Shown one piece after another: positions 1 through 12,020 of a DNA stretch of 64,000 bases. A program made the position numbers and the translations under genes. Below the pieces are notes generated by a model that saw only the letters and a list, made by a program, of their open reading frames with translations, was not told the origin of the DNA and searched no databases. Positions within the stretch are counted from its first letter, which is position 1. The number at the start of each line of letters is the position of its first letter. The DNA is from Bombyx mori (lineage: Eukaryota > Arthropoda > Insecta > Lepidoptera > Bombycidae): assembly GCF_030269925.1 (NCBI RefSeq), contig NC_085126.1:8682501-8746500 (forward strand). The letters run 5' to 3'.

Positions 1-143
1 AGTGCCGTGAAAATAAAATACTTTTGCGTCCTTAAGAAAATCGTTTGTAGCTATTAATTTTGCGCCACCCTCTTCCATTAATGCAACTCCTGAATATCCT
101 TGGACCCCGCAATGAACTTAATCACTTTATAGTAACAGTAGTA

Positions 144-264
144 TAGCGGTAGGCAGCGGCTTGGCTCTGCCCCTGGCATTGCTGAAGTCCATGGACGACG
201 GTGACCACTCACCATCAGATGGGCCGTATGCTCGTCTGCCTACAAGAGCAATAAAAAAAAAACA
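144..264 (+). mobile_element. Truncated non-LTR retrotransposon 3' end (family E2)
   Basis: About 100-bp 3' end (GGCAGCGGCTTGGCTCTGCC ... GTATGCTCGTCTGCCTAC) followed by an A-rich tail. The same piece recurs at eight places in the window. Confidence 0.75.
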
Positions 265-475
265 AGAGTGTGAAGTTAACCCCTCTCCCCCTCTCTGCAA
301 AACGGAACCCAATCTCACCTCGAATGAAGCTTAATCAGAAACTGAGAATACGTTGCAGACACGAAAATCAATATGTGATTTATAAAAACAATTAAACACA
401 CAACTGTGAGAGAAGGGGCTAATTACCTAAGTGCCATTTAAAACAATGTAATAAAACCTGTCTGATAGTACCAGA

Positions 476-509
476 ATGATAGATTTAATTTTCGCGCTTG
501 TGTTTGTAT
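476..509 (+). CDS. Gene 1 candidate first exon (signal peptide start)
   Basis: ATG followed by a short hydrophobic run (MIDLIFALVFV), ending before a GTGTGT donor in phase 1. That is the phase needed by the exon at 13313 and the design used by genes 2-4. Joined to 13313 it reads on as S-L-K-C. Weak points are the short hydrophobic stretch, the modest donor and a 12.8-kb intron. The true first exon could lie outside the window. Confidence 0.33.
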
Positions 510-740
510 GTGTGTAATCAATGACTGCAGACGAGTTTATTAGTCTAGTAATTTGTCAGTCGTGGATATCGACAATGTGAAGGCCACGCAAGACAAGCTG
601 ATCGAGTCTTCAATCAAGAGGACGGTCGTTTTAAGGACTTGGACATCAAGTATCAATGTGGATAATGGCATTATCGTGATGATAATTGATCAACGAACGA
701 AAAAAAAATTTTGGGTCGAAGATTTAACCTCTTTTTCTTA

Positions 741-976
741 TTTTATTGCTTAGTTGGGTGAACGAGCTCAAAGCCCACCTGGTGTTAAGTGATTACTGGA
801 GCGCATAGACATCTACAACGTAAATGCGCCACCCACCTTGAGATACAAGTTCTAAGGTCTCAGTATAGTTACAACGGTTGCCCCACCCTTCAAGCCGAAC
901 CGCATTACTGCTTAACGGCAGAAATAAGGTGGTGGTACTTATCCGTGCGGACTCACAAGAAGTCCGACCACCAGTA
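741..976 (-). mobile_element. Bm1-type SINE, 5'-truncated
   Basis: Reverse Bm1 body: poly-T, GCTTAG, then the conserved GTACCACCACC region inverted, ending at CCACCAGTAA. Confidence 0.85.
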
Positions 977-1316
977 AAAAATGAGGTCTCCGTCTCAAGT
1001 GGAGGGGGCTTTTGGGCTTTAGAATTTACTTTAACACCCAATCTAATATTTTAAGTAGATTAGTGGATTCGATCACACTCCGCTACGTCCGTATCGCTAG
1101 GTGTACGAAAAACACTGATTTATTGAAGCTACTCGCACGACATCTATCGTCCGTTGGTGGTACTATGACACAAACCTTTCCTAGAGTACAAATAACAACG
1201 GTACTATATTTCTTTACAATTGAATAAATGCTTTAGAAACGCATAGAGAATATAGATACAAAATTATTCGTAGGTGATTCGCAGTGTTCGTGCAGTTTTG
1301 TAGAAGCATCAGTGGA

Positions 1317-1493
1317 CAGTGTGCTCAGTGCGAGTTTTTTAACGTTCTCGATAGAGTAAAAGTTAACCCAACTTTGTATGCAGTTGGAACAGCGCCTCTA
1401 GCGGCAAACGTACGCAAACGATCCTATTCCCAACAAATATTAGCTAACTTTTACGCTATCGAGAACGTTAAAAAACTCGCACTAAGCACACTG
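1317..1493. mobile_element. Foldback MITE, copy 1
   Basis: Ends pair over about 50 bp (CAGTGTGCTCAGTGCGAG against CTCGCACTAAGCACACTG). The core carries CTCTAGCGGCAAACGTA. Confidence 0.8.
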
Positions 1494-1837
1494 ATGCCAA
1501 GCATTGAAAAAATGTTTATAAATAATTAATGAAATAAACTGTCGGCACAAACTAATTCATTCTTCTTACTTCCTGATCTATTATTTATTTATTTTAATTG
1601 GTCTGAGAGATTTCTTGGAAATTTATCTGAGTATAAATACTGTTGTATCATTTATTTGAATGGAGTACAATCTGATATAATGACGCTGTACGCGATGACG
1701 TCATCTTCGCTGCCTACGAAAGCTCACGAATAGATAAGCCAAGTATCTAGGTACTCTGGCTGAAGATATAACGTGACAATTAGCTCATTGGCAGACAATG
1801 CAAATAAAAGCAAATCGGCTTATTGAATTGTGGGATA

Positions 1838-2297
1838 TCTACCTATATATATTAATACGTGAAGTAAAAACTTTGTATCCCCTTTCACGAAAATTGCGGG
1901 GACGGAGGAGTATGAAATTTTCCATTATACTTATTACTTATTTCCATTCCACTTATAGAGAGTATAGAGAAGAAGTGCACAATGCTAATATTTTTTTTAA
2001 ATAATGCATAAAAGATACATTAAATCAATAAAGAAAACATTACACACACTACCATATATTTGACGCACACACGCATGCATACTATTTATTTATTGTCAAA
2101 CTTTTGTTCTTGACTTGTTTCTGGTCAAATTGAGAATAGATTGAATATTGTTTGTCTTTATTTAATTTTTTTCTATAGTGTAGTCTTGACGAAATTTGTA
2201 ATTTATGAAATAATCTTCGAAAATAGAATCATAATAGTGTACAAGCTTACGATTTCAATTAAATATAGTCGAATTTCGACTACTGCGGGACCACTAG
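1838..2297 (+). mobile_element. Non-autonomous Helitron-like element, copy 1
   Basis: Starts TC after A and ends GGGACCACTAG before T. No coding capacity. An inverted relative is at 5882-6295 and a partial one at 33059-33378. Confidence 0.65.
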
Positions 2298-2366
2298 TAG
2301 ATATTAAAAGCTTTTAATAGGAATTGAAAGGGGCATGTGCCGTCAATCTTAAAAAAAAAGTTCATT

Positions 2367-2548
2367 ACCTATTCGCTGGTAACATAAGGGACTATTCCAA
2401 CTTCGCGCGATCAGGTAGGTGAGCTAACGGACTCAGCCTAAGAAAGCTTGCAAACACTAGCCGTAGCAAGAGCACTGTTTCGCAGAATCTATCATAAGGT
2501 AGGATTCGCGACCTGCAGACGATCCGGCGAGTAACTCAGTGGGTATCA
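2367..2548 (-). mobile_element. Jockey-type LINE 3' UTR fragment, degenerate
   Basis: Inverted form of the 3' UTR seen at 45040-45250 (GATCCGGCGAG, GAGCTAACGG, GCTTGCAAACACTAG). Confidence 0.6.
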
Positions 2549-2569
2549 ATATAGTTTTAGTTTAGAATT

Positions 2570-2900
2570 TTAACAGACTTCAAAATAGGAGGAGGTTCTC
2601 AATTCGACTGTATGCTGTTTTTTATGTTTGTTACCTCATATCTTTTGACTGGGTGAATCGATTTTGATGATTCTGTTTTTATTAGAAAGCTGACGCTTCC
2701 CGTGTGGTCCCATTTCAATTTAGTCCAGTTCTGATAATGGTATCCATGAGAAAACCATATAAGTCTTAAATTTGCATTAAGTACGTGCGCGACAAACTCA
2801 ATATCACGCCAACCGATTTCGATGATTATTGTTTTTAGTTTATATTAATTTGTTTTGGAATATCTTTTTTTTCTATTTGAAGTCGGTTTTTGTTAAAGCA
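2570..2900. repeat. Unclassified interspersed repeat
   Basis: Contains TCGATTTTGATGATTCTG and GAAGTCGGTTTTTGTT, motifs that look like a lepidopteran repeat end. I cannot place the family. Confidence 0.35.
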
Positions 2901-3477
2901 TGTCTATTTACAATTACTATCACATGTAGATGCGATCATTACTTAAAACGATTGTAGATTAATTAAAACTTCTCTTCTCTTGGAGCAGTGGCGATCAGAG
3001 CGTTTATAACCCCTTTGTTTTTAAATAGATTTAAGGTCACATTGATCGACTGTTTCTGTTTACTTTTTGTTGAGTGAGGCAACAAGGACTGTTTAGTTAA
3101 AATGTCTGTAGTTTATAGTTTCTATTAAGGCCCGTAGGTAGAAAATTGTATATACCGGATCAAAATCCAAATTCGAAAAGTTTATTTAATTCTAAAAGGC
3201 CTTCACGGTTTGACTTTACCACCGATTTGGGATGCAATTTCACTAATGAGAAAAAAAGTAGGGCAGGTACCCATCATAGAACACAAGATATTTGATAGAT
3301 GCTTGAGTCCCGCTTACGACATTTTCAAGATAAGCTTGCATATATGCAATTTCCGAACAATAACATTCGGACCGTCAGTCTATCGAGCAATATCATCCGT
3401 TCGACAGAAGATCTTCCCTAGGTCGTTATATAGTACATTGTGCACCAAGGGAGTAAAAGTGGACCGATGACTTGCGG

Positions 3478-3590
3478 CGATATGCTGGGAAAGATTGGAT
3501 GCGGAAAGCGGAGGATCGTTCATTGTGGCGGACTATGGGAGAGGCCTACATCCAGCAGTGGAGAGACACAGGCTGATGTTGATGATGATG
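3478..3590 (+). mobile_element. LINE ORF C-terminal remnant
   Basis: One frame reads RKAEDRSLWRTMGEAYIQQW then DTG and stop, followed by a GATGATGATG tail, the usual end of an endonuclease/RT LINE in moths. Confidence 0.6.
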
Positions 3591-3846
3591 GATCACCGGG
3601 CGTCTACTAAATAAAGCTCCATAGTCAGTGATTTCCAGTTTTAGTATACCTACGCCGTCTTCTTCAACTTGCAGCTCTAACATTCTAGGGCGCGATCATT
3701 GTCGTACGTGCCTCTAAAATGGAGTTAAGTTTTATTGGTACAGATTATCAATTGTAATATCCTTCCTTTATTTTAGAATCATGATCCTCCTATGTTTAAC
3801 GTTTTGTTACCAAACAAAAAAACGGTGTCGATTTTAAACCAGAGCC

Positions 3847-4075
3847 ATTTTTTTATTGCTTTGATGGGTGGACCTGATTTTAAGTGGTTACTGGAGCCCA
3901 TATACATCTACAACGTAAGTGCGCCACCCACCTTGATATATAAGTTCTAAAGTCTCGGTATCGTTACAGCGGCTGCCCCGCCTTTCAAACTAAAACACAT
4001 TACTGCTTCACGGCAGAAATAGGCAGGATGGTGGTACCTACCCGTGCGGACTCAATGAAGTCCTACCACCAGTAA
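3847..4075 (-). mobile_element. Bm1-type SINE, truncated
   Basis: Poly-T start, full body and CCACCAGTAA end, reverse orientation. Confidence 0.85.
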
Positions 4076-4843
4076 TAAAAAGCCTCTGTAGGTTTCTCGG
4101 TTAGACCAAGTAACAATAATTGATAAATATGCGGTTTCACGTCTGACTATACAATAACAACTAAAGTTGCATGACGTCACTTGGCTGTGATGACAGCTTA
4201 TTATGAATGACAACTGATAAACAATTACGTATACGGTTTCGTTGTTGGAAGATAATTGGGTTATGGTTAAGCGAAACAATTAGTTGTCTTTTAGTTGATA
4301 TTGTACTGTTTGTCGGTTGTTGAACAATGAAACGGCCTAAAAGGCAAGAGTGCTTGGATCCTGTGACCCGTATGCCGTAAGAACGTAAAGCGATTGTCGA
4401 TTAACCTCATCAGTAATATATCCTTTTTTATAGTCCGTTAAAACTATCGATATTCTGATGTGTTCTCAGTATTCGAAGTGTCCTATTGGATAATTTTCCG
4501 TAAGATGTAATTATACCCTGATTTGAAATAGGTGTTAATTTGTCTGAATAACTTAGTCCTTTCTTTGCGCCGGTTTAATAAAACATGACATAAACCAAGA
4601 TACTCAGGTCATTTATCTTAAAGCGTGGAAGTAAATGCTCAACAAGAAGCAAGAATGAGTTCAGAAAAGCTCTAAGAATAATTAGTAAATGGATGGTTCC
4701 AAGTCTGCCCCAAAAATAAATTAGTAATAAACGTTTTATGCCTTACATTGTTGCGTGGACACCTATCTATCAATGGAGGTGAAATCCCCGGGAGAGAGGA
4801 TTCGTGATCGCCTAACCCGACTATCATTATAATTTTGGAACTT

Positions 4844-5098
4844 ATTTTTTTCATAGCTTAGATGTGTGGACGAGCTCACAGCCCACCTGGTGTTAAGTGG
4901 TTACTGGAGCCCATAGACATCTACAACGTAAATGCGCCACACACCTTGAGATATTGTTCTAAGGTCTCAGTATAGTCACAACGGCTGCCCCACCCTTCAA
5001 ACCGAAACGCATTACTGCTTCACGGCAGAAATAGGCGGGGCGGTGGTACCTACCCGTGCGGACTCACAAGAGGTCCTACCACCAGTAATGTCTATTCC
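4844..5098 (-). mobile_element. Bm1-type SINE, truncated
   Basis: T-rich start, GCTTAGATG, body, ends at CCACCAGTAA. Confidence 0.85.
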
Positions 5099-5881
5099 TC
5101 ACTCAATGTCTATTCGCGTATTATTTTTTATGTAATAGAAATAATGACAAAGGATGATGCCGAAAAATAGTCTGGCAAAATGTGCATTTTCTTCAATTAT
5201 GACATTAGATTTCGTGTCATTCTATACCAGCCTTTCTCAAAGTGGGCGATAACGCCCCCTTGTGGGCCCTGCAAGCCTAAAGGGGGGCGGTAAGAGACCC
5301 AGAAAAAAAATGGGGGTGTTATGTAGAGGCTTGGCAGGTGATTTGTAATTTCATTTAGGAGGACTCTTAGACACCGACTGAGCTCTCGCTATAGTGGTTT
5401 GTAAGTAGGTTAAAAAAAGGGGGCGCTAAATAATATAATTTATTCTCAAAGTATGTAGTTGACAAAATAAGTTTGGGAACCCCTGTTCTATACCAACGTT
5501 CGTTTTGCGGGTAAAGAAATAATTAATCAATCTTCACCTTTAAACGCAAATTCTATAGATTGGAAATAATGACCCTTGATTGCTTCGTTGCATCGAAACC
5601 AACAAATACACTGTCTCATTTATATTATTGTGATAATTTATGTAAAAACAGTATAAAGGATTTATCATTCACCGATCATCAAATCAATTATTTCGTTAAG
5701 TACGCAGTAATCTGTAGATGGAACAATAGATCTATTGTAATTAGCAATTATGCTGTATCTTGCGTGTTAGTCTTGTTTTATCGTCTATTACGCATGTAAC
5801 ATAAACAAACTGCTTCCTAGTATTGGCTTTGTAATAAGCATCTCATTTGTTTTTGGGGCTCAAATGTGTGATTTATTATAA

Positions 5882-6295
5882 CTAGAGGTCCCGCAGTAGT
5901 CGAAATTCGACTATAAATAATTGGAATTGTAAGTTTGTACACTATTATGATTGTATTTTATACTTCTATAATCACAAATTTCGCCAAGACTACAGTATAA
6001 AAAATATGAACAAAGACAAACAATATTTAATCTCAATTTGACAACAGACGTCAAGAACAAAAGTTTGACAATAAATAGTACGCATGCGTGTGTACGTCAA
6101 ATACATGGTATGTAGTGTGTGTAATGTTTTCTTTATTGATTTAATGTATCTTTTATGCATTATTAAAAAAAATATTAGCATTGTGCGCTTCTTCTCTATA
6201 TTCTCTATAAGTGTGGAAAATTTCATACTCCTTCATCCGCGCAATTTTCGTAAAAAGGGATACAAAGTTTTTGCTTCACGTATTAATATATAGAT
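5882..6295 (-). mobile_element. Non-autonomous Helitron-like element, copy 2
   Basis: Reverse orientation: CTAG after A at the left, ATAGA before T at the right. Matches 1838-2297 inverted with internal differences. Confidence 0.65.
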
Positions 6296-6421
6296 TTGGG
6301 TTGTTTTGATATCATGCTGTAGGTAAATTACACGTCCACGTCAGGGTTCCAGAGCATTGGGTAATTGGGTATTAAAATTATTTCTTACAACCGCTTATGT
6401 GTCTGTCGAAACTTTATACGG

Positions 6422-7080
6422 GGTGTTACGAAATCGCAAGACGTCTGGTGCATTCGTATCTTGCGATGCAACGGTGTTCGAATCCCGCAGGCGGGTACCA
6501 ATTTTTCTAATGAAATACGTACTTAACAAATGTTCACGATTGACTTCCACGGTGAAGGAATAACATCTGTATATATAAAAATGAATTGCTGTTCGTTAAT
6601 CTCGCTAAAACTCGAGATCGGCTGGACCGATTTGGCTAATTTTGGTCTTGAATTATTTGTGAAAGTCCAGAAAAGGTTTAAAAGGTAGATAAATATGAAA
6701 ATTCTCGGAATTAAATAAAGTTTAGGTCTTTTATTTATCGATTGAGGCACTACGAAGTTTGCCGGGTCAGCTAGTCGTGTAATAAAAATTAAACCCGCAA
6801 AATTATAATTTGCGTAATTAATTAATGGTGGTAGTACCTCTTGTCAGTCCCTACGGGTAGGTACCACCACTCTGCCTATTTTCAGTCGTGAAGCAGTAAT
6901 GCGTTTCGGTTTGAAGTGTGGGGCAGCCGTTGTAACTATACTGAGACCTTAAACTTATATCTCAAGGTGGGTTGCGCCATTGCCAAATGCGCCATTTACG
7001 TTGTAGATGTCTATAGGCTCCAGTAACCACTAAGCACCAGGTGGGCTGTGAGCTTCGTCCACCCATCTAAGCAAAAAAAA
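6422..7080 (+). mobile_element. Full-length Bm1-type SINE interrupted by a Helitron-like element
   Basis: tRNA-like head with B box GTTCGAATCCCGC, linker to 6565, interruption, then the body from 6775 to the A tail at 7080. Confidence 0.85.
6566..6774 (+). mobile_element. 209-bp non-autonomous Helitron-like element nested in Bm1
   Basis: Begins TC after A and ends GGGTCAGCTAG before T. Removing it restores AACATCGTGTAATAAAAA of Bm1. A same-length copy is at 58249-58457. Confidence 0.82.
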
Positions 7081-7499
7081 TATCGAAATAAATTAATTGG
7101 ATATTCCTCTAGCGGGAATCGGTATATGAGAATCCCACATTTACCTACGCACTTATATAGCTTGGTTTATGAGTCATTTTCATATTTAGATCAAAGTTTA
7201 CATCAATCATGATTTATGAAAACATAGAGCCAAACGTTGATTCATTTCAATTGATACCAATCGAATCTAAACGCGTTCAATTAATACCATATTGATTTAT
7301 TTACGAAAATTTATATATATATTTATTTTTTTGCAACGACTGTCTATACGTTCGTGGTACTTGAAACAAATTTAGCTTCTGCGTTCGACCGGTTTGAAGT
7401 GGTAGATTTGATTTCTTTACTAACAGATAGATACATTAATGATTCAGAAACGGCATTGTCTAGCCGTGTCTGTTTATAGGATTCTAAGGTTACTCGTAT

Positions 7500-8071
7500 C
7501 AAAGCGATGGGACCACGATGTTCAAATCCCGCGAGCTGGTACCAAATTTTTTGAGTAGATGCGTACTTGGTATGTGCTCACGAACGATTTACACTGTAAA
7601 GGAATAACATGGGCCATTAAAATGAAACTTTTTTTTTGTGTAACGCTGGGGAATCCATTTACGGATACCCGGTCGAGGGGGGTTTTTTTTAAACCCCATC
7701 GAGCCCCACCACTCCGACTTCACGAAACCCACGGTACCGCACAGTGCGCGCCGAAGGCTCGCCGTCGCCGGTACCCATCCTGATATTAAAATGAAACCTA
7801 CCAAATAGATTTGCGTAATGATTGTTCATATATTACTGGTGGTAGGACCTCTTGTGAGTCCGCACGGGTAGGTACCACCGCCCCGCCTATTTCCGCCGTG
7901 AAGCAGTAATGCATTTCGGTTTGAAGGGTGGGGCAGCCGTTGTAACTATACTGAGACCTTAGAATTTATATCTCAAGGTGGGTGGCGCATTTACGTCGTA
8001 GATGTCTATGGGCTCCAGTAACCACTTAATATCAGGTGGGCTGTGAGCTCGTCCACCCATCTAAGCAATAA
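7500..8071 (+). mobile_element. Bm1-type SINE with degenerate head and internal insertion
   Basis: B-box-like GTTCAAATCCCGC, an insertion at 7629-7784, then a standard body from about 7828 to the A tail. Confidence 0.75.
7629..7784 (-). mobile_element. 156-bp retroelement fragment with 13-bp target duplication
   Basis: ATTAAAATGAAAC occurs at 7616-7628 and 7785-7797. The insert starts with a poly-T run and is unlike other repeats in the window. Confidence 0.7.
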
Positions 8072-8099
8072 AATATATATATATATATATATATATATA
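8072..8099. repeat. (TA)n microsatellite
   Basis: AT/TA tract continuing the A tail of the preceding SINE. Confidence 0.9.
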
Positions 8100-8104
8100 G
8101 GACG

Positions 8105-8650
8105 TGTGGTGAGTCCTCACGAATAACGCCATCCGGCTTATTGGCAGGTATCAGTCATGCGTTCCTGTTCGAAGGCCAGTCACCGTCCTGGTCGAACCCG
8201 TCGCTTGCGACGAAGGGCTCGACGAGCGAATTAACCCATAGACACAGCCCATTGAGCTTCTCGCCGGATCTTCTCAGCGGGTCGCGTTTCCGATCCGGTG
8301 GTATTTTTTTTTATTTTTTTATTGCCGTATAGGCAGACGAGCATACGGCCCACCTGATGGTGAGTGGTTACCGTCGCTCATGGACGTCAGCAATGCCAGG
8401 GGCAGAGCCAAGCCGCTGCCTACCGTTTAATACTCTCCACAAGCGTCGTTTGAAGGAGGACATGTCATAGCGCTCGGGAAACACCGTGGAGGGGAGCTCA
8501 TTCCATAGCCGGATGGTACGTGGATTCTCCGAAGCTCTGCTCTTGCTAGGGTCAGTGTTAGCAACACTCCGGTTTGAGCCCCGTGAGCTCACCTACACAC
8601 GTTAGGGTGAAGCTGAAATAGCCTCTCGAGGCTATCAGCATAGGTAGAGA
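8105..8650 (+). mobile_element. Jockey-type LINE 3' end interrupted by an E2 fragment
   Basis: Coding end and UTR like 44870-45240 (CGCCGGATCTTCTCAGCGGG). It breaks at 8303 and resumes at about 8519 with ATTCTCCGAAGCTCTGC. Confidence 0.75.
8304..8519 (-). mobile_element. E2 retrotransposon fragment nested in a LINE
   Basis: Poly-T start, GGCAGACGAGCATACGGCCC and about 200 bp of 3' end, inverted, inside the older LINE UTR. Confidence 0.72.
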
Positions 8651-9995
8651 AAAGAAATAAAAAATTCGAAGAGTGAAATAGTGACGCACATTAAATACGG
8701 AGGCCTAAATAAGGTTAGAACGTAGGTCTAGTTACTAGTACCAAGTTTGTCTGCCTAACAAAGCGAATACTGCCAAGAGGGGAATTTAGTCCGCAGCTAA
8801 AGCTGACAAACATTCAAGGTTCATTATTGTATGGTCTTAATGCAAAAACAAACACAATCTGGTTTTACCTCGCAACAGTCTAAAGTAAACATGAGCTGGT
8901 AGAGTGTGAATAAATTTGCATTGTTATTGAGATGAAATGCGATTCCCTTTTACGATAAAAGTACTGTTAGATCGGCGCGGTCGCTTAGCACACCTCGCCA
9001 TAATACGACAAACATCCTTCGTACACTGCTCGCCACGAAAACCGGTTCAGTTTATTTGTTAAACGTATTTTTTTGTTTAACATTATTTACTAATGATTTT
9101 CTCTAATAATAATTTTGAGCATAAGCTTAAAAAGTTGTAACTTATAAAAGTTGACCTAAGTTTAGTAACGTGAAGTTAGATGACTTCATTGAAGTGTTGT
9201 CAATTCCACCATGCATGCTAATGGAATACATTTAAACTTAGATCTCATACCATTCATAAGAACTATATTATGAGACCACAGCTTTTCTATTTTAGCTTTT
9301 TAATTTAATTTCGTCATTCAAATTCTTTTCTACTAAATTCAATATTCACCAAATAATAATATAAAATTTACCTGAAAATATGAAAGGCTCGGTACCTACA
9401 AGCTATCTCTGCGATTGTTATTGGAATTATTATTGGTATTATTGTTCTTATTATTACAAATAAACAATATAATAAATAAATAAATAAAAACTTCTGACTG
9501 CGTGACTCCTGCGGTATTAATAAATTTAAATTCTTTTACTACTGTTTTATAGTTTCCACTGACTTGGGTTCTCATAAATTACTTCACAACCGATCATTTA
9601 AAATAAAACAAAAACTACCAAGATGCCATTCAAGATGTAAGCGTCTAAAATAAATAAAATTGTTCTTAAATAAAATATTTTTGTTTACTAATATTTCTGG
9701 TAAAATGAGCTCCGAGTTCTTAGAAAATACGACCGTGAATTTTTAGTTTACTTATTGTAAATTAAATACATTAAAAGCGTACAAAAATATCTTCCAAACG
9801 AGATTATAAATTGCTTTAATTACAACGTAAAATTGCCTATTATGTTGTTTAATCGTAGTTAGATAGCCTCTTGACTGATTTAAAAGTAGTTCGCGTATTA
9901 TTAACTCGGCATTATCTTCGTGTGGAAACCGAGTGATGATAAATATAACGAGATTTTTATTTTAACCTATTTATGTTCTTAATTAATTGTGTTCA
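8651..9995. other. No gene seen
   Basis: AT-rich unique-looking DNA without pacifastin exons, long frames or recognised repeats. Around 8970-9050 the base composition is more GC-rich, but no start codon there leads a signal peptide. Confidence 0.5.
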
Positions 9996-10240
9996 TTTTT
10001 TTTTATTGCTTACATGGGTGGATGAGCTCACAGTTTACCTAGTGCTAAATGCTCACTGGAGCCCATGGAAATCTATAACGTAAATTCCGCCACCCACCGT
10101 GAGATATGAGTTCTAAGGTATCAGTTTTAACAGTCCAACGGCTGCCCCACTATTCAAACCGAAACGCATTACTGCTTCACGGCAGAAATAGGCAGGGTGG
10201 TGGTACCCGTGCGGCCTCATAATAGGTCCTACCACCAGTA
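9996..10240 (-). mobile_element. Bm1-type SINE, truncated
   Basis: Poly-T, GCTTACATGGG, body, ends CCACCAGTAA. Confidence 0.85.
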
Positions 10241-11356
10241 AATATTAATGTATAATATTTGTTATAAGACGTGAAATTTCTCAAGGAACGTCGTGTTCAT
10301 TTGTTAGATACGTGATGTTTTGGTCTTAAGTATGACATACTGCTACTACAATTATATGGTAAAGTTTCTATAGATTTCATAAGGTTACAAGTTAATGAGG
10401 TGATGAGGTGACGTAAAAATCCGTTTCCGGATCCTTAATACGATTGGAATATTAGTTAATTTGCAGATAGATAAGCCCGTTTATCATTTTAGACAGTTCA
10501 TTTTTTGTGAACCCTCATCTGGAGTTAGATTGGTGCGCGATTGTATTCCCGCGCTACACGGGTCCGTTGACCTTGTCTGCGTGCTAGCTTTTCAATGACG
10601 TCACATTACGTGCAGAACAAAGTTTTTATTACTTTATACATAGTTTGGTGACGAGGACAGATGAGAACCGTTATTATCAGTTCGATTGTTACTACCGCGT
10701 AATTCATGCGTTGCGGTGTCAAAGTTGTCTCTAGGGTCAGCAGAGATTTTAGATTATAATTGAGAGTCCCGTTGGGTGTCTCAAGGTTGAGACATTCACT
10801 TGGCAACGTTTATGCGTCCCGGTAGGGACCAAAAGTTCGGTCCTGTAAATGCAAAAAAAAATATTAGTAAACTAAGCAATAAAAAATAAATAAAAAAAAC
10901 TCGACCAATAATTTTGTTGCGCAGTGTAACCGCTAGTCGCGGAGCAAGTTTGGGTTCAACAGCCGAGGCTGTCCTCTCGTGAATCGCATTACAAGAGCTA
11001 TAAACACGCTTTCATGGGCCGACTTTGAGAAAAAGAGTATGCTATAAAATTCGAATTCGATTTTGAAAACTTTTTTGAGAATTAACATTACCTTATTTAT
11101 GATCACATTTATTGCCTCGGTAATAATACCCTCTTATTCTCTATTAGAAGGTTCATGACTAGATTCGTGACTAAGTTCAAGAATCCACTTAAATTCATTA
11201 ATATTGGTTCATTAATATCCAACAGATACGATTTTAAATTTCTTACATTGAGTGCGTTTTATTATAATTATGTAGGGGTATAATCTTTTGAAAGTTCTCC
11301 TCAAATCAACTGCACAGTATTATTCTAGTAAGTATGCTGGATATAATAGTATTTGA

Positions 11357-11795
11357 AGTCGGCGTGGCCTAAAGGATAAGACGTCCGGTGCATTCGTATG
11401 TAACGATGCACTGTGTTCGAATCCTGCAGGCGGGTACCAATTTTACTAATGAAATACGTACTCAACAAATGTTCACGATTGACTTCCACGGTAAAGGAAT
11501 AATATCGTGTAATAAAAACCAAACCCGCAAAATTATAATTTGCGTAATCACTGGTGGTAGGACCTCTTTGGAGTCCGCACGGGTAGGTACCACCACCCTG
11601 CCTATTTCTGCCGTGAAGCAGTAATGCGTTTCGGTCTGAAGGATAGGGCAGCCGTTGTAACTATACTGAGATTTTAGAACTTATATCTCAAGGTGGGTGG
11701 CGCATTTACGTTGTAGATGACTATGGGATCCAGTAACCACTTAACACCAGGTGGGCTGTGAGCTCGTCCACCCATCTAAGCAAGAAAAAAAAAAC
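11357..11795 (+). mobile_element. Full-length Bm1-type SINE
   Basis: Intact plan: head GGCCTAAAGGATAAGACG (A-box side), B box GTTCGAATCC at 11414, linker, body, and CATCTAAGC before an A tail. About 439 bp. Confidence 0.9.
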
Positions 11796-11924
11796 TATTT
11801 TCGATGATGGGAGAACTGAATCACATTTTCCTTGAGAGTCTGAAGATCCAGTAAGCTGAACTTGAAGCCCGAGTGGAAGCAAATCTCTAATTAAAATTAT
11901 GCTAAACTGTTGAAAGTCGCGGGA

Positions 11925-12020
11925 ATCCGTTGGATGTTGTCAGGGCAGAACCGGTCGTTGTGGCTAGGATTAGGTAGGCCTATGTCCAACAGAGGACGTA
12001 TGTGGGCTGAAATCTATTAT
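11925..12020 (+). mobile_element. LINE 3' end remnant
   Basis: AGGCCTATGTCCAACAGAGG followed by CGTATGTGGGCTG resembles the 3' coding end seen at 3478 and 62720. Confidence 0.4.
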
